Source: Dioscorea cayenensis subsp. rotundata (lineage: Eukaryota; Streptophyta; Magnoliopsida; Dioscoreales; Dioscoreaceae). From it: a stretch of 64,000 bases of DNA. Below, piece by piece: positions 23,601-40,066 of this stretch; within the stretch, counting starts at the first letter, position 1; the number at the start of each line of letters is the position of its first letter. A model generated the notes under the pieces. It worked only from the letters and a program-made list of their open reading frames with translations. It did no database searches and had not been told where the DNA came from. The DNA lies in contig NC_052475.1 of the NCBI RefSeq assembly GCF_009730915.1, positions 27,403,016 through 27,467,015 of the forward strand, given 5' to 3'. The translations under genes were made by a program, and so were the position numbers.

Positions 23601-25663
23601 ATAACTGTTAATTTTTCTACACTATTTCAATTCGCAGAATATCCAGACTGACACTTCCAAAATTCGCATGAAACCCCGCGACCCTCGGCGTATCCTTCAC
23701 AATAATTTGGCCCAGGCTGCCTTGGAACAGACAAAATCAACTGGAAATTTATCAACTGATGGCCTGATGAACAAGGATTTACAAAGAGTTGGTGAGCAAG
23801 GAGAACAGGCACAGACCACCACTTTGCTCCCACATTCTACTTCCAGGCCTGATGTGTTGCAGCAGTTAACCTCAAATCCCAGGAACAATGCTGATAGTAT
23901 TCCCAGCTCGCAAACAACCACTCCTCTGCTCACAGTTCTTCCACAAAGCACACCACAACCCAACATGAACAAGATAAGTAAGGTTGACATCAGACCATCA
24001 TCAGCAGAATCTAATGATCAAAAGTCTGGTTCCATCTCATCTTCTGACGGTGTATCTGATGCTGCACAAGCTTCAAACCCATGGGGGGATGTTGAACACC
24101 TGCTAGATGGTTATGATGATCATCAAAAAGCTGCCATCCAGAAAGAGAGAGCAAGAAGAATTGAAGAACAGAACAAGATGTTTGCCTCCCGGAAATTATG
24201 TCTTGTTCTTGATCTAGATCACACACTCCTAAATTCAGCTAAGGTATTGCGTGAAACTGTTTTTGAGAAGCGGTTTATATCCACCATGTCCTTGACTTTG
24301 ATTAACATGCTTCTTTTTTGTTTAGTTTACTGAAGTAGATCCTATTCACGACGAGATATTGAGAAAGAAAGAGGAGCAAGACAGAGAAAAGGCCCAGAGG
24401 CATCTTTTCCGTCTTCACCATATGGGTATGTGGACCAAGTTGAGGCCAGGAATCTGGAACTTCTTGGAAAAGGTGAGGATTTCATGAAGATTGAAATCTT
24501 GAATTTAATTCAATGCAAATGCTTAGCTTTCTTTCTTTATGGGTTCTATAGGCTAGTAAGCTCTATGAGTTGCATCTCTACACTATGGGAAACAAGTTAT
24601 ATGCAACTGAGATGGCGAAAGTGCTTGACCCCACTGGCACTCTGTTCTCGGGAAGAGTCATTTCCAGAGGTGATGATGGAGATCCTGTTGATGGAGATGA
24701 GAGGGCACCCAGAAGCAAGGACCTGGAAGGGGTATTGGGTATGGAATCAGCTGTTGTGATCATTGATGACTCTATCAGGGTCTGGCCGCATAACAAACTC
24801 AACTTGATCGTGGTTGAAAGGTACCATGGGCCATCTTAATCTCTCTTTCATTTTCTCACCTTGCAAGCCTTCACCTTTTCTTCCCCTCTTAGACTGCCTT
24901 TGCATCTCCAATTGCAGGTATACATATTTCCCCTGCAGCCGACGCCAGTTTGGCCTTCTCGGCCCTTCGCTCCTTGAAATTGACCACGATGAGAGGCCAG
25001 AGGATGGCACTCTTGCCTCTTCTTTGGGGGTGAGGTTCCTGAATGCTTTTAATTATTATTATTTTAATTTTTCTCTAAGGTTGTACCTAAGCGAATGATT
25101 TATTTTTCCTGCATCAAGACAGGTTATTGAGAGAATTCACCAAAACTTTTTCTCCAATCATTCCCTAGACAATGTTGATGTTAGAAACATTCTTGCATCA
25201 GAGCAGCGGAAGATCCTGGCAGGATGCAGGATAGTCTTCAGCCGTGTTTTCCCAGTGGGTGAAGCTAATCCTCATATGCATCCACTCTGGCAGACAGCGG
25301 AGCAGTTCGGTGCTTCTTGCACAAATCAGGTCGACGATCGTGTCACACATGTTGTTGCCAATTCACTAGGAACCGATAAGGTAAACATCAAACTTCTCTA
25401 ACACCCCCTCTCTTAAAAACAAATCATGGATATTTTTGTCTTCAACTTCTCCAATTTTCCATTCATCAGGTGAACTGGGCTTTGTCCACTGCAAGATTTG
25501 TTGTACATCCTGGATGGTGAGACTTGTCAAAGTAATCACTTCATAATTTTTTCAATCTATATACTGAGGAGACCATTTTTTTATTGTTTTTGGGGCAGGG
25601 GTTGAAGCTTCAGCATTGTTATATCGCCGGGCAAATGAGCATGACTTTGCGGTCAAAATATAA
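20660..25663 (+). CDS. CPL3-type RNA polymerase II CTD phosphatase
   Basis: Twelve coding exons: 20660-21255, 21449-21581, 21666-21721, 21811-21871, 21952-23289, 23638-24243, 24326-24472, 24552-24820, 24918-25029, 25123-25380, 25470-25516 and 25599-25663. The N-terminal part carries the family signature YNFAWAQAVQNKPLG and a long low-complexity region. The FCP1-homology domain starts at KLCLVLDLDHTLLN with the catalytic DxDxT near residues 920-924 and continues through LYTMGNKLYATEMA and VVIIDDSIRVWPHNKLNLI. A BRCT domain follows (VFSRVFPVGE, VDDRVTHVVANSLGTDK, VHPGW). CPL3/FCP1-like enzymes dephosphorylate Ser residues of the polymerase II C-terminal repeat in the nucleus. The start is the first ATG of the leader; 20723 (MSRDDEMSDG) is an alternative. 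The last junction is one base out: canonical splicing gives HPGW-G-stop at 25603-25605 (1209 residues), whereas the family tail VEASALLYRRANEHDF is encoded in the other frame up to the TAA at 25661. Confidence 0.9.
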
Positions 25664-26276
25664 TTGAATCAAGAATCTCGCTCTCCCTACAAGCTTAAAA
25701 TCACTTGCTGAAAAAGTTAATTAAGCTCCCTGATTAAATGAATATTTACGGTTTTGGTTCACTGCTCCATTGGCCTTTGGAGAGTGATCTCTAAAACCCT
25801 CAATTGAAAGAAATTAACCTCAACCCCACATTGAGCAAGATTAAAAGCTCAAATTTATGGAAATTTTTAATCACACTTAAAAAGAGGGAAAACTTGTAAG
25901 GTTGCTTTTAAGGGGAGAAAGCAAGCCAGAAAGAAAGTTTAAAGGCACTGGATAAGGGGGTTGAAGGATTTATATCACATTTATATCACTGTGAAGGGGT
26001 GAGGAGGAATAAGTCTTTTGTAGATAATGCTAATATTCTCCAAGAGGATTATTCCCCAAGTTTTAATGATCAAAGTAAAATATTTAGCATTCTCTATGTA
26101 CATGTATATATTACATGTTAATGTGTCATCTTTTGTTGTGATCTATCCTAAGGTTGCATGTGGATAAAACTAATTTAAACATAATTAATGTTTGACTAAA
26201 TAATGATAGTTGGGTTAGGAGCAATTTTCATATCTAACGAGGGCGGTTTTATGTGTGATTTATTTATATTTTTAGA

Positions 26277-26310
<34 letters not shown>

Positions 26311-27056
26311 GCAGTGGTCCTAATTTTTTTTATTTTTTGAAATTTTAAACATAATAACTGATTTTTTTAGTCAATTTTCTATTGACATAGGATAGACATT
26401 GGATCTATTATGAAGGGTGTTTGTTTTGAAGGGAACTTGAATTTTAAAACCCCACAAAATGAGGGTATTACTTGTCACTTATTTCTTTAAGAAAAAAAAA
26501 ACATGTGAGTTTTTATGGAATATTGTGATCTATAATTTATCATATAAAACGAGAGAAAAAAAAATTATTACAATATCATCATAGTGGGATTATTCCGCAG
26601 AATGTGATGAGGTAATTAAAAGAGATGAAATTATAATACTCTCAGTGGATTAATCATTATCTTCTGCAATAAATCTAGGATTTTTTCAAAATACAAAAAC
26701 CAAAGTCTTTAGCCAAGATAACTTTCTATATTTAACCAAAAAAAACCTAATCAATTGCTAGATCTCAGCATCTAAAATCTCTAATTCTCATAAATAAACA
26801 TGATAAATGAGAGTAGCCGTTTCTTATGCTCAGAAAAATAATAAAAATAAAGGGTAAGAAAATTGACAATATCAATGTAATAAATAGTAGAGCTTGATGG
26901 GAAAGAGACTTATCAGGCAATAGATGAGGCGGGGGCCATAAACTTTCTCCTTAACTTTCTTTTTCTTTTTATATATAATTTACAAGCCATTTCATTATTC
27001 TCTCTTAACAAAGAAGAGACTGAAGAAGAAGAAAGAAGAAGAGATTACAAGTGAGA
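25664..27056. other. Intergenic, CPL3 to NET3-like
   Basis: About 1.4 kb with the CPL3 3' untranslated region at the left and the NET3-like promoter at the right. It holds a (TAA)n run (about 26277-26310) and A/T-rich sequence. A GAAGAA-rich leader at 27005-27050 directly precedes the next ATG. No gene was recognised. Confidence 0.6.
26277..26310. repeat. (TAA)n microsatellite
   Basis: About 11 units of a TAA/ATA trinucleotide run in the CPL3 to NET3-like spacer. Confidence 0.9.
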
Positions 27057-27346
27057 ATGGATGATGTCCAAGAGAAGTTCTCAAGTTCTTGGATGTGGAG
27101 TAGCCATCAATGGCTTCAATGCACACTCTCTGGTATGCATCTCTTCAACCAATATTATACGTACATATATAAATTAATATATTAATACTTCATCTCTTGT
27201 GTTTTTCTTTTTTCTCTTTTGTAACTTTATTTTCATGATCATGCATGCATGTTTTTTCAAATTATTTAAAACCATTTTCTCAAAATTAAAGTTTTGTATC
27301 ACAAATGAAAACCAAATATTATTACTACTATGTTTATTACTCCTAT

Positions 27347-27386
<40 letters not shown>

Positions 27387-28038
27387 GGACAAATAAACAT
27401 TTAACTTATATACATATATACATATAAACATGTTTGACCTTTCAGAGCTTGATCAAAACATAGCAGTCATATCAAAACTGATTCAAGAACAAGATGGTCA
27501 TTCACTCGCCAATGATAAACTTGATCTCATGAAAACAATAAAAGAGTTTGAGAATTCTTTTCGCTTGTTAGTCAAATTCTTCCATCAGTTATCGGCTCGA
27601 TCATCAATCAACCGACACTCTATCGACTCCACTTCCAAGCTATACTCTCCCAACTCGACGATAGAAAACTTTACTTATAATAAAAAGATTTCAATCTCAA
27701 GCTCTGATGCCATGTTAGATGACATAGCAATACTTGTGGAGGACAACCACAAACATTTGAAGGAGTTAGCTACAAGATATGAAGAGAAGAGACAAGTGAA
27801 TAGAGATTTATGGATTAGGGTTGAGAAGTTGATGGAAGAGAAGCATGAACTTATGGAGGAGCACAACAAGTTAATGCATGAGAATGAGACACTCCATGAT
27901 GAACTCAAACGGTTGAAGATTAATGACAACAAGGATTATTTTTCTCACAAAGTTATGAACAAGAAGAACACAAACATTGGCTCTCACTTGTTTAATTTGA
28001 AGACTATCATCCTTGGTGCATTATCTAGAGCTCATTAA
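27057..28038 (+). CDS. NETWORKED3-like actin-binding protein
   Basis: Two exons, 27057-27132 and 27446-28038, joined in phase (G-AG = Glu) to give 222 residues. The N-terminus, WMWSSHQWLQCTLSELDQN and then KLIQEQDGHSLANDKLDLMK, aligns with the NAB (NET actin-binding) domain, whose usual form is WWWxSHxxPxxSxWLxxxLxELDxK...IxED. The first exon is very short and ends inside this domain, as is usual for NET genes. Residues of about 120-190 form a charged heptad-like coiled coil (EDNHKHLKELATRYEEKR, EKLMEEKHELMEEHNKLM). Short NAB plus coiled-coil proteins are the NET3/KIP1-like group, which link actin filaments to membranes. The loop after the first Trp pair is shorter than normal and the repeated-measure Tyr/Lys stretch (YYKKRPEL) is replaced, so this is a divergent member. 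The 313-bp intron contains a (TA)n run at 27350-27381. Confidence 0.72.
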
Positions 28039-28801
28039 TTTAATTAAGTTTGTCTTAGCTAGTGAAACTAAGTAAAGACCTCGTTGTTATTGTATTTTGC
28101 TAGCTGAAAATAAATTAAATAAATCCAAGTATCTCTAGTTATCAATGTATTAAAGGTTATATACCCTTTATTGATTCATGTGAAATGAGTGAGAGGTTGA
28201 AAAACAAGAAGGGGAAAACAGTGAGTATGATAGTGGGGGTCCTCCACCATAAGTTGTCTCAAAGTAATCCAGCTTCTTGAGTTCCTTTCAATATTTTCTT
28301 TACATATTCTTGTATTTGTTTTCTTTCACTTTGTTTTGAATGCTTTGGCCTCTAATGCATGTAATGGCTCTTGGTCTTGTCCATTTGCATGTTGGATTGT
28401 GTTCTTTGGCCAAATCACCCACTATTTATATATATATATATATATATATAAGTTAAGGACGCTAATTTCGGGCTCCTTTTTCTTTAGTGGTTACCTCGTT
28501 TTGCATGAATAATGAAAAAAAAAACGGAAGAAAGGATAATGTGATTTATATGGTCTTTTTTTATATATATAAATAATTCGATTCCTTTGTGTAATTTGTT
28601 ATATTTTAAGATTAAATACTGCTAGCATAGAACACTTTTTGTTGCGAATGTTACATATCTAAAAAAAAAATCATTTTATTATACAAGTAATAATGTAAGA
28701 TAATTTTTGAAAAAAGTGAAATTTAGATCTTATTCTTACCCATGAGCTCATAACTCAACAATATTGTCCTACTTATATATAATAATGATAAAAAAATTTT
28801 A
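28039..28801. other. 3' flank of the NET3-like gene
   Basis: AT-rich sequence with the likely 3' untranslated region (AATAAATTAAATAAAT near 28110), a (TA)n run near 28430-28450 and poly-A tracts. No gene was recognised. Confidence 0.55.
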
Positions 28802-29314
28802 AGGGTCATTTGGTTTGAGGTAATGATATACCACCACATAATGGGATTACCATGGTAATAAAATCAGGAATGTTATATTCCCATAAATGTTGTGGTGTTT
28901 ATGATAACCATGTTTGATTAGAAACTCATATTACATATAATCAACTTGGTAATGTTCTAAATTTCTCAAAATATCTTTGTGTCTACTATTTTGTGCGAGT
29001 TTAAATTTAAAGTAAAATAAAATTTTGGATAAAAAATTAAATTTTTGAAGTTGAATATATTCTCAAAATAATATTATTTAAATTTAATTTTTTTTATCTA
29101 ACGAATAAAGTATGAAAATTATTATTTTTAAACAAAGGACATATTTATCCAAAAAATATTTCAAATTACCACCCACTTGATAATCCAACATAGCCACCTA
29201 TTTTGGTGGTAATGAGATTATCAAATTTTTTGGTAATCTTCTAAGGTTGGTAGTCACAGATTACGCCACGTAATAGACTGTAATATTTTCACATTATCGT
29301 GAACCAAACGGCCT
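28802..29314. mobile_element. PIF/Harbinger (Tourist)-type MITE
   Basis: The ends are imperfect inverted repeats: left GGGTCATTTGGTTTG, right read on the opposite strand AGGCCGTTTGGTTCACG, both followed by a GATAATG/GGTAATG word. The trinucleotide TTA flanks both ends (28799-28801 and 29315-29317), the target-site duplication of this superfamily. The inside, about 510 bp, is non-coding and contains further palindromic GGTAATC/GATTACC words. The GTTTGGTT-type terminus with TTA is characteristic of Tourist-like elements. Confidence 0.7.
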
Positions 29315-34976
<5,662 letters not shown>

Positions 34977-35537
34977 AAATCATTCATGATCCCCCCCTCT
35001 TTTTTAAACAGTAAAAAATGGGCATCATTTTGATCCGGTTCTTGCGTTGTTGCTAGTTTCAAAGACAAGCTAGTAATCCCGACTCCTGTGTAACCATGTT
35101 TTCCTTTGTATTATAAATTTTGTTTTTTACGTTGATCATCATCAATATAATCCTTTGACTGAACAAGCAATTAGTAAATAATCACAACATTTACCACTAC
35201 TAATGCTCAAAACATCAGCTTGAAAAGAACTGATAAAACCACCAACAATGTACAAAAACAGCTTTAATTTTCAATGACACATAGTTATTTTACTTTTATC
35301 AAAAAGTAAAAATAGAAAACAACAGATAAAACTTCTCTCAAGATCAATATATTTGAAATGAGTAATGTGAAATATACATATAGCAAGAGTCATGCTATCT
35401 TATACAAGTATTCTGAAGACGGAGAAACCCAATAGTTCTTTTTCTGTACATATCTATATTCATTTCAGATATAATAAAATAAAAAAATTCATATATTTTA
35501 ACTATAGAATTTCTACTCGGTGGAATATGTCATTGCT
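34977..35537. other. Short convergent intergenic region
   Basis: About 560 bp between the stop codons of SCPL45 (plus) and ClpC (minus), to be shared by both 3' untranslated regions. It is AT-rich, with no gene, repeat or element seen. Confidence 0.7.
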
Positions 35538-38500
35538 CTATTGTACAGAAACTGGAGGAGGCAATGAATCGGCAACTCCACTCCCTCCATTCAGGACAGT
35601 TACATTCCCATCGGCATCAACATCAACAATAGCTGAATCTCCTTCCTTGATCTCCCCGGCGAGCATTTTCTCAGCAAGACTGTCCTCTAAAAGACGCATT
35701 ATGGCTCTCCGCAATGGCCTTGCTCCATAGCTTGGGTTGTATCCTTCTTCCACCACCCGGTCTTTAAATCTCTCGGTTACTTGAAGCTCGATTTCCTTTG
35801 TCTTCAATCTGTTAAACACCTCATTCAGCATTATATCTGCAATCTCCTTCACCTCCTGCTTTGTGAGCTGTCGGAAAACAATCATTTCGTCCAGCCTGTT
35901 CAGGAATTCTGGCCTGAAGTACTGCTTCAACTCCTCTGTTACCAGGCTCTTGATTCTGTTGTAGCTGCTATCTTTCTCATCGTAATCAAGATCAAAACCA
36001 ATTCTACGTCCTCCTTTCTCAATCACACTGCTTCCAACATTGGAAGTCATAATTAGAAGGGTGTTTTTGAAATCCACTGTCCGGCCCTTGCTGTCTGTTA
36101 GCCTTCCATCTTCTAATATCTGAAGCATCATGTTAAAGACATCGGGATGAGCCTTCTCTATCTCATCAAATAGGACAACAGTGTAGGGGCGACGGCGAAC
36201 TGCCTCAGTCAGTTGGCCGCCTTCAGTGTAGCCAACATAACCAGGTGGTGAACCGATGAGTTTAGAGACAGTATGCCTTTCCATGAACTCACTCATGTCA
36301 AGCCGAATCATGGCTTCCTCAGAGCCAAAGTAGTAGGCAGCCAAAGCCTTGGCCAACTCTGATTTCCCAACCCCAGTAGGCCCGGAGAATATAAAGCTAG
36401 CAATTGGCCGGTTGGGGTTCTTGAGACCAACACGGGCTCGACGGATGGCACGGCTTATGGCCTTCACAGCTTCATCCTGGCCAATCACACGCTTGTGAAG
36501 TGTCTCTTCCATCTTCAGGAGGCGGTCGGACTCATCACTTGAGACCTTCTCCACTGGAATGCCAGTCCAAGCGGACACAATATGCTGTATGTCCGCTTCT
36601 GTAACTAATGGGCCTTGATCACCTGCCTCACTTTCAGCTTTGCTCTGCTCTTTCCCCTTCTCAATTAGAGCTGAGATCTGAGCCTTCAACTCCATTTCTC
36701 GATCTCGCAACTCCCCAGCCTGTCCAAAGAGTAAAGACTCACACATTAAATAGCAAACAACCAGCTAGAAGAATTGAACGCTCATGATTTAACATAGATG
36801 AGGCCGCTAAATGACAGGAATTGCAAAGTTAACTAGGAACAGAAACGAAAAGTGTGCAAACAACATTATACTTAAATTGACAATTTGGGGCACTCATGTT
36901 CAGTGTAATGTTATTTTAAAATATCAAAACAAAAACAAAGAAAAAAAGAAATACCTTCTCAAAATCTTGACCCCTGACTGCCTCGTTTTTCTCCTTGGTT
37001 ATCTGTCTGAGCTCCTTATCAAGTTCCTTTGCATCCTCAGGAAGCTGCAAAAAAACTAACTTAGTTTTTGGAAGTTCCATGGTGATTGGTGATATATTAG
37101 ATGCGCTAGTGGTTGAAAGAATACCTGTGCATAACGAAGCCTAACACGGGAGCCAGCTTCATCAACCAAATCAATAGCTTTATCAGGGAGGAAACGATCG
37201 CTGCCAAAGACTAGATTATGTCAGATACCAGGTTCTATAAATGATACACTAGGAACCCCACTAGTATGCACATCAAATATTTGCAAACAATGGAAATTGA
37301 TCATTTACAACAGCTGATAGTTATCTTGATCAAGAAATATATTTTAAAAAAAAGTGAAAGCATAAAACAAAGTTCCTCACTGCAATTTCACAAGAATATA
37401 AAGATAAAAAAAGGATATGCTATAGCAGATCAAAAGATAAATAATATGCACATCACTAACCTGATATACTGATAAGACAATTGTGCCGCAGCAACTAGAG
37501 CTTCATCTGTATATCGAAGTTTGTGATGAATTTCATATCTTTCACGAAGGCCTTTAAGGATTTCTATTGTTTCATCAACTGTTGGTTCTGGCACTCTTAC
37601 TGGCTGGAACCGTCTTTCTAAAGCAGGGTCTTTCTCAATGTGCTTCCTATATTCATCAAGTGTAGTGGCTCCAATACACTACAAAAAGCATATATACTAA
37701 TTTTGAGAAACAATACATTTTCATAGTCATGGTTCAGTATAAAGAAACAATTGAAAACAGAAAAAAAGCATGAAGTGATCTCTTACTGAGAGAGAAAGGT
37801 TTTAGAAAGAAATTAAGCAAAAAACAAATATATATATATATATATGCTTGCGGGGTAGTGTGTCTGAAGAACCTCAACAATTTTATTATAAGCTAAACGT
37901 CACCATATGGTGTTGAACAGGAAGATGCACGCCTATATAAATACCTGCAGTTCACCTCTTGCAAGAGCTGGTTTTAAGATATTAGCAGCATCAATGGCAC
38001 CCTCTGCTGCTCCTGCTCCAATCAGAGTGTGAACCTCATCAATAAAAAGTATTATCTCATCACTTTGCTTGATTTCCTCCATCAGCTTCTTCAGTCTCTC
38101 CTCAAATTCTCCACGATACTTTGTGCCCGCAACAAGCAATCCCATGTCAAGCGTTATTACCTGTAATGACAAAGAGATGAACGATTTCATGTGGGCAATG
38201 TTCTCAAAATTCAGGTGGAATGCACAGCCACCATGATAAAATTAAGAAATAAACAAAGTTAGCTACCTTCTTCCCTTCTATTGTTTCTGGAACATCCCCA
38301 CTTGAAATGCGCTGAGCAAGCCCTTCAGCAATAGCTGTCTTCCCAACACCAGGTTCTCCAATGAGGCAGGGGTTATTCTTCGTCCGCCGACCCAATATCT
38401 GGGTAACACGCTCTATCTGTGGCTGTCTCCCAACGACAGGGTCGAGTTTACCCTGCAAGGCAACAAGACATTCAGACATCATATTTTCCAGGAAACCAAA

Positions 38501-40066
38501 AAACTAGAAGCTTTTAGAGAGAAACAAAGACAGAAAATTACCTCCTCCGCTAATTTTGTTAAATTGGTGCCATACTCCTCAAGTGTAGGCATCTTGGCTC
38601 CACTGCTTCCACCTCCAACACCCGCACCAACAGCTTCTGTGCTCTCACCAACCATCCGAATAACCTAACCATACGACAGAGATATGTTTTAAACTGTTAA
38701 CCATGCTAATAAAGATTAAAGACTTAGTTTTGGACACAGCAGAATTTCAAGCATCAGGTCTTGCCTGTGTACGAATGTTGCTTGCATCAGCTCCAAGGCT
38801 CTCAAGGACACGGGCAGCAACACCTTCACCCTCACGAAGTAATCCAAGAAGCAAGTGTTCTGATCCAATATAGTTGTGACCTACATATTGATTGAAAGTT
38901 TGAAATTCCTATGAGAACACAAAACACTTTCATGAAAAGGCCAGAACTATACGCAAGTGACTTATCACACAAGATTCGGGGGTTAGCTTTTTCATACTTT
39001 GTCCTTCATAATTTTTCTGCAAACAAACTTGAACATATTCTAAGACATGGCATACCATGACCCATATAATCATCATCATCTTGAATAAACTAGCAGAGGT
39101 AGTTTCTCTACAATGAGCAATCTCCTATTCAAATAATAGATCTAATGTCTCCTAGAAACAGATACAACAGATACGAGTGGAAGGATACGAACAGATACGA
39201 CAGATCTACTGTCTCCTATTCTGCAAATAATAGATCTAATGTCTCGCATGCAAAAATAGCCGCAACATTACTAGATCTAATGTCTCCTAGAAACAGATAC
39301 AAGTGGAAGGAGTCCAGCCAAATTTGATCATGTGGCATTGTGTAATTCATAATAAAATTAGAAGTTAAAATTTTATAGGCAACAGCAATGAAACCATGCG
39401 AGGCTTACCTAATAATGAGAACACAAGCATTGTTCACAAAGATACTTTAATATAAAAATTTGTAATGCTATGATAGTATGTAATGAAGTAATCAATAAGG
39501 AGTGTACCAAGTTGGCGGGCTTCTTCAAGAGAAAGTTCTAAAACGCGTTTTGCACGAGGAGTGAACGGTATCTCAACAGCCACAAAACCACTGCCCCTTC
39601 CAATTATCTTCTCCACTTCAACACGGGCATCTTTAAGGTTGATACCCATTGACTTCAAAACCTTGGCTGCTATTCCAGTCCCTTCACCTATAAGGCCCAA
39701 TAATATTTGCTCTGTTCCAACAAAATTGTGACCTAGCCGCCTTGCTTCTTCTTGTGCAAGCATAATAACCTTGATAGCTTTTTCAGTGAACCGCTCAAAC
39801 ATAGCAACAGCAACTCCACGACTAGCCTTCCCCTTTGGGACTGAGATTGAAGTTTTCACAACAGAATGGAAATCCTTCTGAGGTCTAGAAATGCAATCCA
39901 ATGTACTGGATGGTCGTAGACCCGCAAAGGCTGACAATTTAGGTGAGTTTTTTTGCAAATTGCACTTCATTGTAGCAGCCCTTTTGTCTTTCCCTGAACC
40001 CCGAGGTTGAATGCAACTTCGATTCACATCAGGAAAAACAGCTGATTGAAGAAGAGTCCCAGCCAT
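35538..40066 (-). CDS. Chloroplast Hsp100 chaperone ClpC
   Basis: Nine coding exons: 40066-39508, 38880-38765, 38664-38542, 38452-38267, 38160-37945, 37678-37461, 37200-37125, 37044-36955 and 36719-35538. They give 921 residues, the usual length of ClpC. After a Ser/Lys-rich transit peptide (about residues 1-92) come the Clp N-domain ([20 protein letters not shown]) and the first AAA module with Walker A GEPGVGKT (298-305) and Walker B ILFIDEVH. Next come the UVR/middle region ([17 protein letters not shown]) and the second AAA module with Walker A GPTGVGKS (641-648), Walker [12 protein letters not shown] and [14 protein letters not shown]. ClpC unfolds proteins for the ClpPR protease in the stroma and supports import at the inner envelope. 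Intron 2 (38764-38665) has a GC donor (CAG-GCAAGA). The start is fixed by the transit peptide and a leader intron that ends two bases before the ATG. Confidence 0.95.
39131..39311. repeat. Short repeats in ClpC intron 1
   Basis: TAGATCTAATGTCTCCTAGA followed by AACAGATAC and then GTGGAAGGA occurs at 39137 and again at 39272 (135 bp apart), with a partial third copy (AATAGATCTAATGTCTC) near 39230 and extra ACAGATACGA units between. It lies inside the first coding intron and has no coding role. Confidence 0.8.
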
